Assembly (NCBI GenBank): GCA_031421855.1
Contig: JANOPN010000115.1
Coordinates: 1-32,855, forward strand
DNA: 32,855 nt
Direction of reading: 5' to 3'
From: JAAFHN01 sp031421855
Lineage (GTDB): Bacteria > Pseudomonadota > Gammaproteobacteria > Burkholderiales > Burkholderiaceae_C
Shown: positions 24,292 through 31,361 of the stretch, one piece after another
Layout of the letters: each line of letters starts with the position of its first letter
Numbering within the stretch: the stretch's first letter is position 1
The notes under the pieces: generated by a model
What the model was told of the DNA's origin: nothing
The model's input: the letters and a program-made list of their open reading frames with translations, nothing else
Database searches by the model: none
Translations under genes and position numbers: made by a program

Positions 24292-26496
24292 TCAGGTTTT
24301 GGCTTCGTCGAAGGCGAAGCGAACTTGACTCAAGTCTTTTCGGGTTTCAACCAAGACCAAGGGGCCTTCGTCAACGACGACAATCGCACTGGGCTCACGT
24401 GGCACACGAATCGGCTTGGGCTCAGCCGCGATTGCTGCTTTTACCGCATCAACCTTGGCCGCATCAGACAGCACCCACACCAAGCCGCTGGCTGCAGCCA
24501 CGCCTTGGAGCGATTCAAGAGGCAAATCAAAAGCAACCGCCTTGACCAATTGGCCAGGGGCAGTCACTTTCGCAGCTGGTGCACTTGGCACCTGAGCCAC
24601 AGGGGACCTCACCGAGGCAGTTGCGGCAACTTTAACTGCCACGGGCGCGGCCATAGGCGCGGTCACGGGTGCAGCAACCTGGTCGATCAATTGCACGGGC
24701 TTGACTTCAGCGATGACGGCAATTGGCACTTCATTTTTAGTAGCAACAGAGTCAATAGATTCGGTGACCAAGGGCTGATTTGACGCTGAATTGCTGCCTG
24801 CAGTCGCCGCCAGAGCAGCCACGCCAACACCAGCCGCTGCAGCGGCGACAACCATGCCGCCAACGTCGGCACCGCCGCCATTTCCGCCGCCACTGCCGTC
24901 GCCTTCGCGTGGCGCATCGTTACGTGGACCGCGTTCGCGGCGATCGCGGCCATAACGGTCGCGGCTTCGACGCGTGCGTTCACCACCTTCTTCGCCTGCT
25001 GACGGGACGTCGGATCCGGCAGATGAGTTGCCCTCCGCACGAACTTCGTTGCGAACTTCGTTGCGAACTTCATTGTGATTCTCACTGCGTACTTCACCGC
25101 CAACCGCGTTCTCGCCACGCGGCGCGCGCTCCGGACGCTCACTGCGCTCACTGCGCTCCGCGCGTCCACCACGATCCTGTCGCGGTGCGCGCTGTGGCGT
25201 TTGGCCATCGATGCCGTCCGACGCCGTGTTTTGGACCGGGGCGTTGTCCTCTTGAGCGGTCACCGCTTGTTCGTTGGCCAAAGGAGCAAGCTGCGCGGCA
25301 CGGCCTTCGCCGCGACCGCCACGTCGGCCAGAGTCGCGACCCCCATCACGTCCGCCTTCGCGTCCACCTTCGCGTCCACCTTCGCGTCCACCTTCGCGTC
25401 CACCTTCACGTACACCTTCACGCGCGCCATCGCGTCCGTTTTGGCGAGCATCAACACGTGGCTCGTTTCTGTCTTCGATGCGACCCTCGCTGCGCTCCTC
25501 ACCTCGGGCCTCAACGCCACGCTCACCACGAGCTTCGGGACGACGCGCATCGCGTCCGCCACGTCCGCGGTCTGCACCGCGTTCGCCGCCACGTTCACCA
25601 CCGCGTTCACCACCGCGCTCCGGGCGATCATCGCTGCGGCCATTGCGACCGCCACGGCCACCCCGACCACCTCGGTCATCGCGACGCTCGCTGTCTTTGG
25701 CCTCGACAAGCTTGTTGGTCGACACAACCGGTGCCGCAACAGGCGCAGCGGCGACCGCTGGCGCACCACTAAACCACGACTTGATGCGAGCAAAGAAGCC
25801 CGACTCAGACGGTGCGGATGCGCTCACAGTCGCAGGGCGACTCACTGGCGTTGCTGCAGCGGCTGCAGCGACTGGTGCAGAAGGCACCACCGCTTTGGCT
25901 ACCGCCACCGACGCTGGCACGGCGACTGGCGCAGGCGCATCGGGCAACACGCCCTTGATGACAGGCACCTGGCGGTTGGTTGGCTCGCTGGCGCGACGCG
26001 TCACGGCACTTGGATCTTCAATTTCCTCAGCCTGCTTGTAGCTTGCGGGCATATCGTCTAAACGGGGGTCGTCGTGCTTGATGCGCTCCAACTTGTAGTT
26101 TGGCGTCTCCAAACCCTTGTTAGGAACCATCAACACGCTGATTCGCTGACGCAACTCAATTTTTGCGATTTCCGCGCGCTTTTCGTTCAATAAAAACGAC
26201 GCGACTTCAACAGGCACCTGGCATTTCACCGCCGCGGTTTGGTCCTTCATCGACTCTTCTTGAATCACCCGCAAAATTTGCAAGGCGCTTGATTCGGTGT
26301 CACGGATGTGGCCGGATCCGCCGCAACGCGGGCACGGAATCGATGAGCCCTCAGACAAGGCCGGGCGCAGCCGCTGGCGGCTCATCTCCATCAGGCCAAA
26401 CTTGCTGATGGTGCCAAACTGCACCCGAGCACGGTCTTGACGCAGCGCGTCGCGCAGGCGGCTTTCAACCTCGCGGCGGTTTCTTGACTCGTCCAT
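24292..26496 (-). CDS. rne: Ribonuclease E, C-terminal portion (downstream of an in-frame TAG)
   Basis: This 734-codon open frame continues the rne gene after the amber codon at 26527-26529; ten further sense codons (GGLIVIEFID) link the stop to its first ATG. It contains the rest of the catalytic core: the second metal-binding Asp (in FIDM, codon 347 of the full gene), ESRNRREVESRLRDALRQDRARVQFGTISKFGLMEMSRQRL, and the Zn-link cysteines in SSIPCPRCGGSG (about 402 and 405). The C-terminal half is non-catalytic and low-complexity: an alanine/proline/valine-rich stretch, a long Arg/Gly/Glu block with 12-bp DNA repeats, and a second Ala/Val-rich stretch. Such tails scaffold the degradosome and bind RNA. 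No plausible ribosome-binding site precedes the ATG at 26496, so on its own it would probably not be made. Full-length gene: 24292-27537. Confidence 0.9.
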   Translation of the reverse strand: MDESRNRREVESRLRDALRQDRARVQFGTISKFGLMEMSRQRLRPALSEGSSIPCPRCGGSGHIRDTESSALQILRVIQEESMKDQTAAVKCQVPVEVASFLLNEKRAEIAKIELRQRISVLMVPNKGLETPNYKLERIKHDDPRLDDMPASYKQAEEIEDPSAVTRRASEPTNRQVPVIKGVLPDAPAPVAVPASVAVAKAVVPSAPVAAAAAATPVSRPATVSASAPSESGFFARIKSWFSGAPAVAAAPVAAPVVSTNKLVEAKDSERRDDRGGRGGRGGRNGRSDDRPERGGERGGERGGERGADRGRGGRDARRPEARGERGVEARGEERSEGRIEDRNEPRVDARQNGRDGAREGVREGGREGGREGGREGGREGGRDGGRDSGRRGGRGEGRAAQLAPLANEQAVTAQEDNAPVQNTASDGIDGQTPQRAPRQDRGGRAERSERSERPERAPRGENAVGGEVRSENHNEVRNEVRNEVRAEGNSSAGSDVPSAGEEGGERTRRSRDRYGRDRRERGPRNDAPREGDGSGGGNGGGADVGGMVVAAAAAGVGVAALAATAGSNSASNQPLVTESIDSVATKNEVPIAVIAEVKPVQLIDQVAAPVTAPMAAPVAVKVAATASVRSPVAQVPSAPAAKVTAPGQLVKAVAFDLPLESLQGVAAASGLVWVLSDAAKVDAVKAAIAAEPKPIRVPREPSAIVVVDEGPLVLVETRKDLSQVRFAFDEAKT
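25351..25422 (-). repeat. 12-bp tandem repeat inside rne (about 6 units)
   Basis: Six consecutive 12-base units, plus-strand consensus TCCACCTTCGCG, encode repeats of Gly-Gly-Arg-Glu on the minus strand. The first unit has TCCGCC, and the last two carry TTCACG. Unit length is a multiple of three, so copy changes keep the frame. Confidence 0.9.
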
Positions 26497-26526
26497 GTCA
26501 ATGAATTCGATGACGATCAGGCCGCC

Positions 26527-26529
26527 CTA
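26527..26529 (-). other. rne: In-frame amber (TAG) codon 337 of rne
   Basis: The minus strand reads CGT GAC TAG GGC GGC CTG, that is Arg-Asp-stop-Gly-Gly-Leu. RNase E proteins have RLRDLGGLIV here, so a Leu codon TTG changed to TAG by one base would explain it. The reading frame is unbroken on both sides. TAG ends at least six neighbouring genes (ppc, rluC, the methyltransferase, the DegT enzyme, wza-like, wzz-like), so it is a normal stop in this genome. Confidence 0.92.
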
Positions 26530-27537
26530 GTCACGCAAACGCGCTTGACGAGCCACTTCATCGGCGGCTTCCAAGTTCGTGCGGGTCGCCGTTTCTTCGA
26601 TGTCGCTGCCCTTAATGGCGCGCGCCGAGTTCACGTCAACGCTCACCAAAGCCTCGGTGTGGTCGATCACGATGGCACCACCCGACGGCAAATTAACCGT
26701 GCGCGAGTAAGCCGACTCGATTTGATGCTCGATTTGGAAACGCGAAAACAGGGGCGCGTCGTCGCGGTAGCGCTTCACACGCGAGGCATACTCAGGCATC
26801 ACGTGCGCCATGAACTGCTGCGCTTGCTCAAAAATGTCGTCGGTGTCGATCAACACGTCACCAATGTCGTTGTTGAAGTAGTCGCGAATCGCGCGAATCA
26901 CAAGACTGGATTCCTGGTAAATCAAGAACGCGCCCTTGCCGCCCTTGGCTGCAGAATCCACTGCACCCCACAGCTTTAGCAAATAGTTCAAGTCCCACTG
27001 CAACTCCGGCGCAGTGCGCCCGATGCCGTTGGTGCGAGCAATCACGCTCATGCCGTTTGGATACTGCAACTGATCCATGGCTTCTTTGAGCTCAGCGCGC
27101 TCGTCACCCTCGATGCGACGGCTCACACCGCCTCCGCGTGGGTTGTTGGGCATGAGCACGATGTAGCGCCCAGCCAAACTCACATAAGTCGTTAAAGCCG
27201 CGCCTTTGTTGCCGCGCTCTTCTTTTTCGACCTGCACCAAAAGCTGCTGACCCTCGCGAATCACGTCCTGAATGCGCGCTTGGCTTGGCGGCACATTGCC
27301 GTTGAAGTAGGTCTTCGAGATTTCTTTGAACGGCAAAAAACCGTGGCGGTCTTCGCCGTAATCCACAAAACAAGCCTCCAGCGAGGGCTCGACGCGCGTC
27401 ACGATGGCTTGGTAGATATTGCCCTTGCGCTGTTCACGCCCGTCAATTTCAATTTCGTAATCCAGCAGCTTTTGACCCTCAACAATGGCCAAACGCTTTT
27501 CTTCCACCTGGGTGGCGTTGATCAACATGCGTTTCAT
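26527..27537 (-). CDS. rne: Ribonuclease E, N-terminal portion (ends at in-frame TAG)
   Basis: The first 336 residues of RNase E: MKRMLINATQVEEKRLAIVEGQKLLDYEIE, the S1 RNA-binding domain (NIYQAIVTRVEPSLEACFVDYG...GFLPFKEI), the 5'-sensor and RNase H-like region, and the first metal-binding Asp in ALVSVDVNSARA (about residue 301, matching Asp303 of the E. coli enzyme). RNase E makes the first cut in most mRNA decay and processes rRNA and tRNA; it is essential in many proteobacteria. The ATG at 27537 is backed by AGGAG about 9 nt upstream and by the family-standard MKRMLIN start. This fragment lacks the second catalytic Asp and the Zn-link, so it should be inactive unless the TAG is read through or is a sequencing error. 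Confidence 0.93.
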   Translation of the reverse strand: MKRMLINATQVEEKRLAIVEGQKLLDYEIEIDGREQRKGNIYQAIVTRVEPSLEACFVDYGEDRHGFLPFKEISKTYFNGNVPPSQARIQDVIREGQQLLVQVEKEERGNKGAALTTYVSLAGRYIVLMPNNPRGGGVSRRIEGDERAELKEAMDQLQYPNGMSVIARTNGIGRTAPELQWDLNYLLKLWGAVDSAAKGGKGAFLIYQESSLVIRAIRDYFNNDIGDVLIDTDDIFEQAQQFMAHVMPEYASRVKRYRDDAPLFSRFQIEHQIESAYSRTVNLPSGGAIVIDHTEALVSVDVNSARAIKGSDIEETATRTNLEAADEVARQARLRD

Positions 27538-28182
27538 CGCAAAACTCTCCTGTGCGCACAACATGGCACGCTTGTGGGACGAGATTGGCGGCAATTCGCG
27601 CGCGCCAAGTCATCCGGCAGCCCTCAAAATCAGGGGCAAACCAACGCAGGCACAAAGTGGTCAAAGGTCACGGCGCGGGCCAAATGCCCCACACGCGGCG
27701 ACGCGGGCGAAAAGTCAGCTGGTGGGCGGGTGCCGCAAGGGCACAAACGGCCAAAGCGAAACCACAACACGGCTGTGTTGCGGCTGAAAAGACTGGCGAA
27801 ATGCTACGATGTTTGTAGCATTGATAGGCCTAGATACTAGGACCAAAGCAGGATTTTTGACAAAAAATGGCATGCACAGGGTTTTGATACCCGATGTGAG
27901 CCAATTGAAATGCCAAAACAGCAGCCAGTTCATTTCTGTGGTGGGGCAAATGACCATCGCGCGCCAACTAATCAGTCAACGCAACAGCCAAACGCCCATG
28001 TATTTCGTCCGATTCGATCACAAGGTGCCCTGGTTGGGGCATTTCCAGCATCGCGCACACCGCCGTCAAACCTGATCACACCTTTTTGTGTGCCAAATCA
28101 ACAACTTACGTGCCAATGCGGGCTGTGAACATTATATGCGCCAACGAGGCCTGCTTTGACCGCTCGAGGTGACAATCGAGCT
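27538..28182. promoter_or_regulatory. rne/rluC divergent intergenic region with probable rne leader
   Basis: This 645-bp region has no convincing gene. On the minus strand TTGTCA (27858-27863) and TAGTAT (27834-27839), 18 bp apart, make a plausible rne promoter, giving a leader of about 290 nt. The leader would begin at an inverted repeat (AATGCTAC 27800-27807, GTAGCATT 27815-27822) and contain a second hairpin (CAACAC 27765-27770, GTGTTG 27775-27780). In E. coli a long structured rne leader mediates autoregulation by RNase E; the same design is inferred here. The plus strand has TTGACA at 27857-27862, overlapping the rne -35 box, but without a good -10. A small inter-promoter stretch (27864-28165) shows nothing else. 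Confidence 0.5.
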
Positions 28183-29217
28183 GTGACGCCCACCACTTCA
28201 TCAACCGCCCCTGCGGCTCCTGCCGCCGCTGTCAAACTGCTAACGGTCGACGATGGCTCGGACGGCCAGCGTCTGGACAATTTCTTGATGCGAGAGCTCA
28301 AAGGGGTGCCCAAAACCCACATTTACCGCATCATCCGTTCAGGCGAAGTACGGGTCAACAAAGGCCGAGTGCAAGCCGATACCCGCCTCAAAACCGGTGA
28401 AATCGTCCGCCTGCCGCCCCTGCGAACCTCGCAAGCAGCTGCCGACAAGATTATGTTGGCCGCGCAAGTTCCACCCCGCCAGTTCACCATCTTGCATGAA
28501 GACGAGCGCCTGATTGCCATCAACAAGCCCCAAGGAGTCGCCGTGCATGGCGGCAGCGGCGTGAGTTTTGGCGTGATCGAGCAACTTCGCTCAGCCCGCC
28601 CCGAGGCCAAGTTTTTGGAGTTGGTACACCGCCTTGACCGAGACACCAGCGGCATCCTGCTCATCGCCAAAAAACGATCATCGCTCAACGCCGTGCAGGC
28701 CCAATTCCGCGACCGCAGCGTGCAAAAGACCTACTTAGCCTGGGTTTGGGGCGCTTGGCCGGCCAAACTCAAAGTCATCGACAAGGCACTTCACAAATAC
28801 CTGGCCGCCAACGGTGAGCGCCGGGTTCGCCTGGCAACCCCCAGCGACGGCGATGATGACGAAGCGGCCGAGCACGGCAAACGCGCCATCAGCATCGTCA
28901 AAGTCGTCGCCAGCGTGCCCTGTTCGCAGCTCGGACTGGACTGGGTTGCTGCGGTCGGCTCAGACACCAGCGCCAGCTTGCTTGAGGTCACGATCAAAAC
29001 CGGTCGCACCCACCAAATTCGGGTTCACTTGGCGAGCTCTGGTCATCCGATCATTGGCGACGACAAATACGGCGACTTTGCTCGCAACAAGGCTCTGGCC
29101 AAATTCGGCGTGACCCGCATGCATCTGCATGCGTGGCGGCTGAGCCTGAACGCAACCGACACCACCGAATTGCTCGACCTAGTGGCCCCCAACCCGTTTG
29201 GCCTGAAGATCAGCTAG
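28183..29217 (+). CDS. rluC: 23S rRNA pseudouridine synthase RluC
   Basis: The 344-residue protein has an N-terminal S4 RNA-binding domain (SDGQRLDNFLMRELKGVPKTHIYRIIRSGEVRVNKGRV), the RluA-family catalytic motif HRLDRDTSGILLIAKKR with the nucleophilic Asp near residue 152, and the C-terminal GRTHQIRVHLASSGHPIIGDDKYGD. RluC modifies U955, U2504 and U2580 of E. coli 23S rRNA. Position divergent from rne is the standard arrangement and favours RluC over RluD. I chose the GTG at 28183 because GAGGTGA (28166-28172) lies 10 nt before it; a TTG at 28156 is also in frame. The region between S4 and the catalytic domain is slightly longer than usual, with an acidic insert (DGDDDEAAEHGK) near residue 230. 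Confidence 0.93.
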   Translation: MTPTTSSTAPAAPAAAVKLLTVDDGSDGQRLDNFLMRELKGVPKTHIYRIIRSGEVRVNKGRVQADTRLKTGEIVRLPPLRTSQAAADKIMLAAQVPPRQFTILHEDERLIAINKPQGVAVHGGSGVSFGVIEQLRSARPEAKFLELVHRLDRDTSGILLIAKKRSSLNAVQAQFRDRSVQKTYLAWVWGAWPAKLKVIDKALHKYLAANGERRVRLATPSDGDDDEAAEHGKRAISIVKVVASVPCSQLGLDWVAAVGSDTSASLLEVTIKTGRTHQIRVHLASSGHPIIGDDKYGDFARNKALAKFGVTRMHLHAWRLSLNATDTTELLDLVAPNPFGLKIS

Positions 29218-29702
29218 GAACTCTCGATACCATAGCAACAATCTCAATAAATCCGGTGACCAACGGCACATTTACCACCAAATTTTGCCTCAACCGGTGA
29301 TTTGAGATGCTCGGATCAACTAGCCCGTCAATCCACGCAGCCGCCAGCATGGCCTAGCCGGTACACCGTCCAACCGAGCGTCACCCTCGCGAAGGCTGGG
29401 AGACAGTTTTGGCGGGTTTTGGCATGCAAGATGGGAGACCTGCCCCTCATGCTTCTTGCTTGGAAGCCGACACCGCCATCTCGCTCATGGCAAAAGCCCG
29501 TTGAACAAGGTCAGAACTACGATGATGAGAACGTCCATGAAGCATGGCACGGCAACCTTCCGCGCCCGGTGTTGAGCTTTGGCCAGTGTAACCGTGCACA
29601 ACCGCACTGCCTTGGTACAAATGTGCCAGCAAATGGCGCTAGCACAAGTGCAAGCCGCTTCCTACAATGAGCCGAATCAAGATGCAACTTTTGGAGAAAG
29701 CA
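29218..29702. other. Intergenic region with repeat debris and a -10-like box
   Basis: About 485 bp after rluC without a supportable gene. It begins with one copy of a direct repeat (29231-29263). A CACCCTCGCGAAGGCTGGG stretch near 29382-29400 resembles the CGCGAAGGCGGG type of dispersed bacterial intergenic repeat. At the right end TACAAT (29663-29668) is a good -10 box about 35 bp before the next ORF's start, but no matching -35 is seen. Open frames in both directions here have no recognisable protein character. Confidence 0.45.
29231..29263 (+). repeat. 33-bp direct repeat, copy A
   Basis: Begins CATAGCAACAA and ends GACCAA. It matches copy B at 31289-31321 at 29 of 33 positions in the same orientation. 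The pair brackets the secreted-protein gene, the apaH stump and the group II intron remnant. Confidence 0.7.
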
Positions 29703-30311
29703 ATGAAAGTGAAAAATCCCCTGTTGGTCTTTGCATCGGCCCTGTTGCCCGGCCTGCTGGCACTGCTGGGTGGTCTGCATGCACCACAGGCACAGGCCAA
29801 ACAATGCGTGTTCAACAAAGGCGGCTATGTGCTGCATGTGCATTGGTTTCGGCGCGACGACATTTCGGTGAACCAGACATCCTCAGACAATTCCTTAGGC
29901 TGGGTGAAGGCATTGAGACCTCCAGTTCAAACCGCGGCGCTTACGGCAGGGTTTGGCGATTGCACCAAAACCGACGAAGTACTGGTCGCGGTCACTTCGG
30001 TCATCGGCCTGGAGTTATACAGCCCAAAGCCTGGTGCCAGGGCCTCTAACGCAAGTCGTTTGCCGCTCTTCAACCGTGGCACCCACATGCATACCCACTA
30101 CGAGACCGGTCGAGACTACGTGTACAAGCCGGTGGCATCTGTGACGTGTGTGGTTGATTTTTCTGGCTATTGCAGGGCCTCCGGGGTAACGTCGGAATTC
30201 AGCCAGCCGGGCGTCCATCTGCTGATCACCGAGCCGTCTACTTCACAGTACCTTGATTTTGCGGGCAGCATTTTCGACGTGCATTGGGTGCCCGGTGGGC
30301 CGATCCGCTGA
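29703..30311 (+). CDS. Secreted protein of unknown function
   Basis: I do not recognise this 202-residue protein. It has a clear Sec signal peptide (MKVKNPLLVFASALLPGLLALLGG, cleavage probably after AQA at about residue 32) and a mature part of about 170 residues starting KQCVFNKGGYVLHVHWFRRDD. Five cysteines (QCVF, GDCTK, VTCVVD, GYCRAS and none paired by eye) suggest one or two disulfides. A histidine-rich spot HMHTHYETGRDYVYKP lies near residue 128. The start is backed by GGAG about 7 nt upstream. It is followed 4 bp later by the apaH stump, so the two may have shared a transcript. The beta-rich, aromatic-rich composition would fit a small extracytoplasmic beta-sandwich; that is only an impression. 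Confidence 0.75.
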   Translation: MKVKNPLLVFASALLPGLLALLGGLHAPQAQAKQCVFNKGGYVLHVHWFRRDDISVNQTSSDNSLGWVKALRPPVQTAALTAGFGDCTKTDEVLVAVTSVIGLELYSPKPGARASNASRLPLFNRGTHMHTHYETGRDYVYKPVASVTCVVDFSGYCRASGVTSEFSQPGVHLLITEPSTSQYLDFAGSIFDVHWVPGGPIR

Positions 30312-30315
30312 ATCG

Positions 30316-30528
30316 ATGAGCGTTTGGCTGATTGGCGATGTGCAGGGTTGCGACGAACCCTTGGGACGCTTGCTGACGGAAATTGCATTCAACCCCGGCG
30401 CGGATGCCGCTGTTTTCTTGGGCGATCTGGTCAACCGCGGCCCGGATTCCTTGGCCGTGCTTCGGCGCGTCGTGCGCATGGGCAGCAGCGCTTTGTGCGT
30501 TGCGGGTCGCCATGAGAAAGCGAGGTAG
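30316..30528 (+). pseudogene. apaH: apaH N-terminal stump (diadenosine tetraphosphatase), truncated by group II intron
   Basis: The first approximately 65 residues are clearly the start of symmetrical Ap4A hydrolase, a metallophosphatase: WLIGDVQGCDEPLGRLL (GDxxG metal motif) and AVFLGDLVNRGPDSLAVLRRVVRMG (GDxVNRG motif). The next motif should be GNHD; here the sequence reads GRHEKAR and stops at codon 71 (TAG, within GGTAGAG). Family members are about 270 residues, so three quarters is missing, including the remaining metal ligands. The break coincides with the 3' end of an antisense group II intron. The remainder of apaH is not found further right in this window, so a deletion accompanied or followed the insertion. 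The stump cannot be an active hydrolase. Confidence 0.85.
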
Positions 30529-30600
30529 AGTAGAGAACAGGCTTTCGCCTGCCCTCCCTCATCAAACCGTGCATGCGATTTTCCCGCACACGGCTTTCCT
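30524..30600 (-). ncRNA. Group II intron 3' ribozyme domains V and VI
   Basis: Domain V (30561-30598, minus strand) begins AAAGCCGTGTGCGGG and closes with GCATGCACGGTTTGAT, the standard bacterial form. Domain VI contains a CAGGC-GAAA-GCCTG hairpin (30538-30551) and the terminal CTCTACTCTACC. The catalytic triad region of domain V looks intact. Confidence 0.8.
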
Positions 30601-30612
30601 GTGTTTTTCACA

Positions 30613-31170
30613 TTAGGCATGCGCTTGTTTCCAGCCCGCTACCGTCGACACTTTGTATAGCCCGTAGCGCTCGTACAGCTTCACACTGGGAAAGCGGCCT
30701 TCGCCGATGCCCCGGTCTTTCACTTTGTGGCGCTTCGTCAGATGGGTGCGCAGGCGCTGTTCCGCGTGCAGTTTGACTTTTTCCATCGCCTGAGTCGAAT
30801 TTCTGTAGTTGAAGTAGTTCACCCAGCCTCTGAGGCTTCGGTTGACTTCTCCTACGATCTTGTCCAAGGCAATGGGCGTTCTCTGCCGCGCCGTCTGCTG
30901 GGTCAGTTTGGCCTGAATTTTGATCACGGCTTTGGCTGATGGGCTGACATGCGGATACGGTTTGCCGCTGCGTCTTCCTTTTCTGATGCGAAGCTCAAAT
31001 CCTAAGAAGTTAACGCCGTCTTGAGTGGCATCCACGCTGCGGGTTTTGGCCTCGTTGAGTTGGAGGTCTAGCCTTTGCAGGACGTGGCGCACCACTTTTA
31101 GCGGCTCTTCTACACCTTTGCGGCACAGCACCACAAAGTCGTCTGCGTAGCGCACCAGGTGCGCTTGCAA
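30613..31170 (-). CDS. ltrA: Group II intron reverse transcriptase/maturase, C-terminal fragment
   Basis: The visible 185 residues start just before the reverse-transcriptase catalytic box (VRYADDFVVLC) and include LNEAKTRSVDATQDGVNFLGFELRIRKG (RT motifs 6-7) and the group II maturase domain (DKIVGEVNRSLRGWVNYFNYRNSTQAMEKVKLHAEQRLRTHL). RT motifs 0-4 are missing at the 5' side. The first codon listed is a TTG inside the domain; the open frame continues to about 31287, but the residues beyond GELQAHLV look unrelated. Its stop lies 15 bp before domain V, the normal layout. Without the N-terminal half it cannot be a functional retroelement protein; splicing in trans would need a helper maturase and the missing 5' RNA domains. 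Confidence 0.88.
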   Translation of the reverse strand: MQAHLVRYADDFVVLCRKGVEEPLKVVRHVLQRLDLQLNEAKTRSVDATQDGVNFLGFELRIRKGRRSGKPYPHVSPSAKAVIKIQAKLTQQTARQRTPIALDKIVGEVNRSLRGWVNYFNYRNSTQAMEKVKLHAEQRLRTHLTKRHKVKDRGIGEGRFPSVKLYERYGLYKVSTVAGWKQAHA

Positions 31171-31288
31171 CTCTCCTTTGAGTGTGCAGAAGATGGGGTC
31201 AGGCCCAAAATTTAAAGGTCGGTAGATACCAAGTCCGGTTTTTCGTCGATAGATTGGTATCCGAATGACTCAGAATCCATCCAAAATT

Positions 31289-31321
31289 CATAGCAACAAA
31301 CCCAATGAATCCGGAGACCAA
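31289..31321 (+). repeat. 33-bp direct repeat, copy B
   Basis: CATAGCAACAA start and GACCAA end, 29 of 33 identical to copy A at 29231-29263. It lies just beyond the truncated 5' side of the group II intron remnant. Confidence 0.7.
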
Positions 31322-31361
31322 GTGCCAAAGAAGCACTGAAAAAACCCAAAAACCCTCTTCA

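Larger units (their letters stand above)
30524..31190 (-). mobile_element. Group II intron remnant (5'-truncated)
   Basis: On the minus strand this contains the C-terminal half of the intron-encoded protein, followed by domain V, domain VI and a terminal CTCTACTCTACC-type 3' end at about 30524-30535. The 5' part of the ribozyme and the first half of the protein are missing. Homology fades near 31190, where the sequence changes to a GGGGTCAGGCCC stretch and then repeat debris. It is antisense to apaH. Confidence 0.8.

Noticed and set aside
25351..25422. Tandem repeat considered as a CRISPR-like array
   Set aside because: Units are 12 bp without spacers and code for GGRE repeats in frame in rne.
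24780..26061. Long plus-strand open frames opposite rne rich in Arg/His or Ala/Thr
   Set aside because: They mirror the low-complexity RNase E tail in other frames; composition is extreme and no start signal or family feature is present.
26527..26529. TAG as a reassigned or pyrrolysine codon
   Set aside because: TAG ends at least six neighbouring genes cleanly and the family residue here is Leu, so a genome-wide recoding does not fit.
29302..29670. 122-codon plus-strand open frame (and a minus-strand one) between rluC and the secreted protein
   Set aside because: No family resemblance or good start signal; the region looks like repeat debris.
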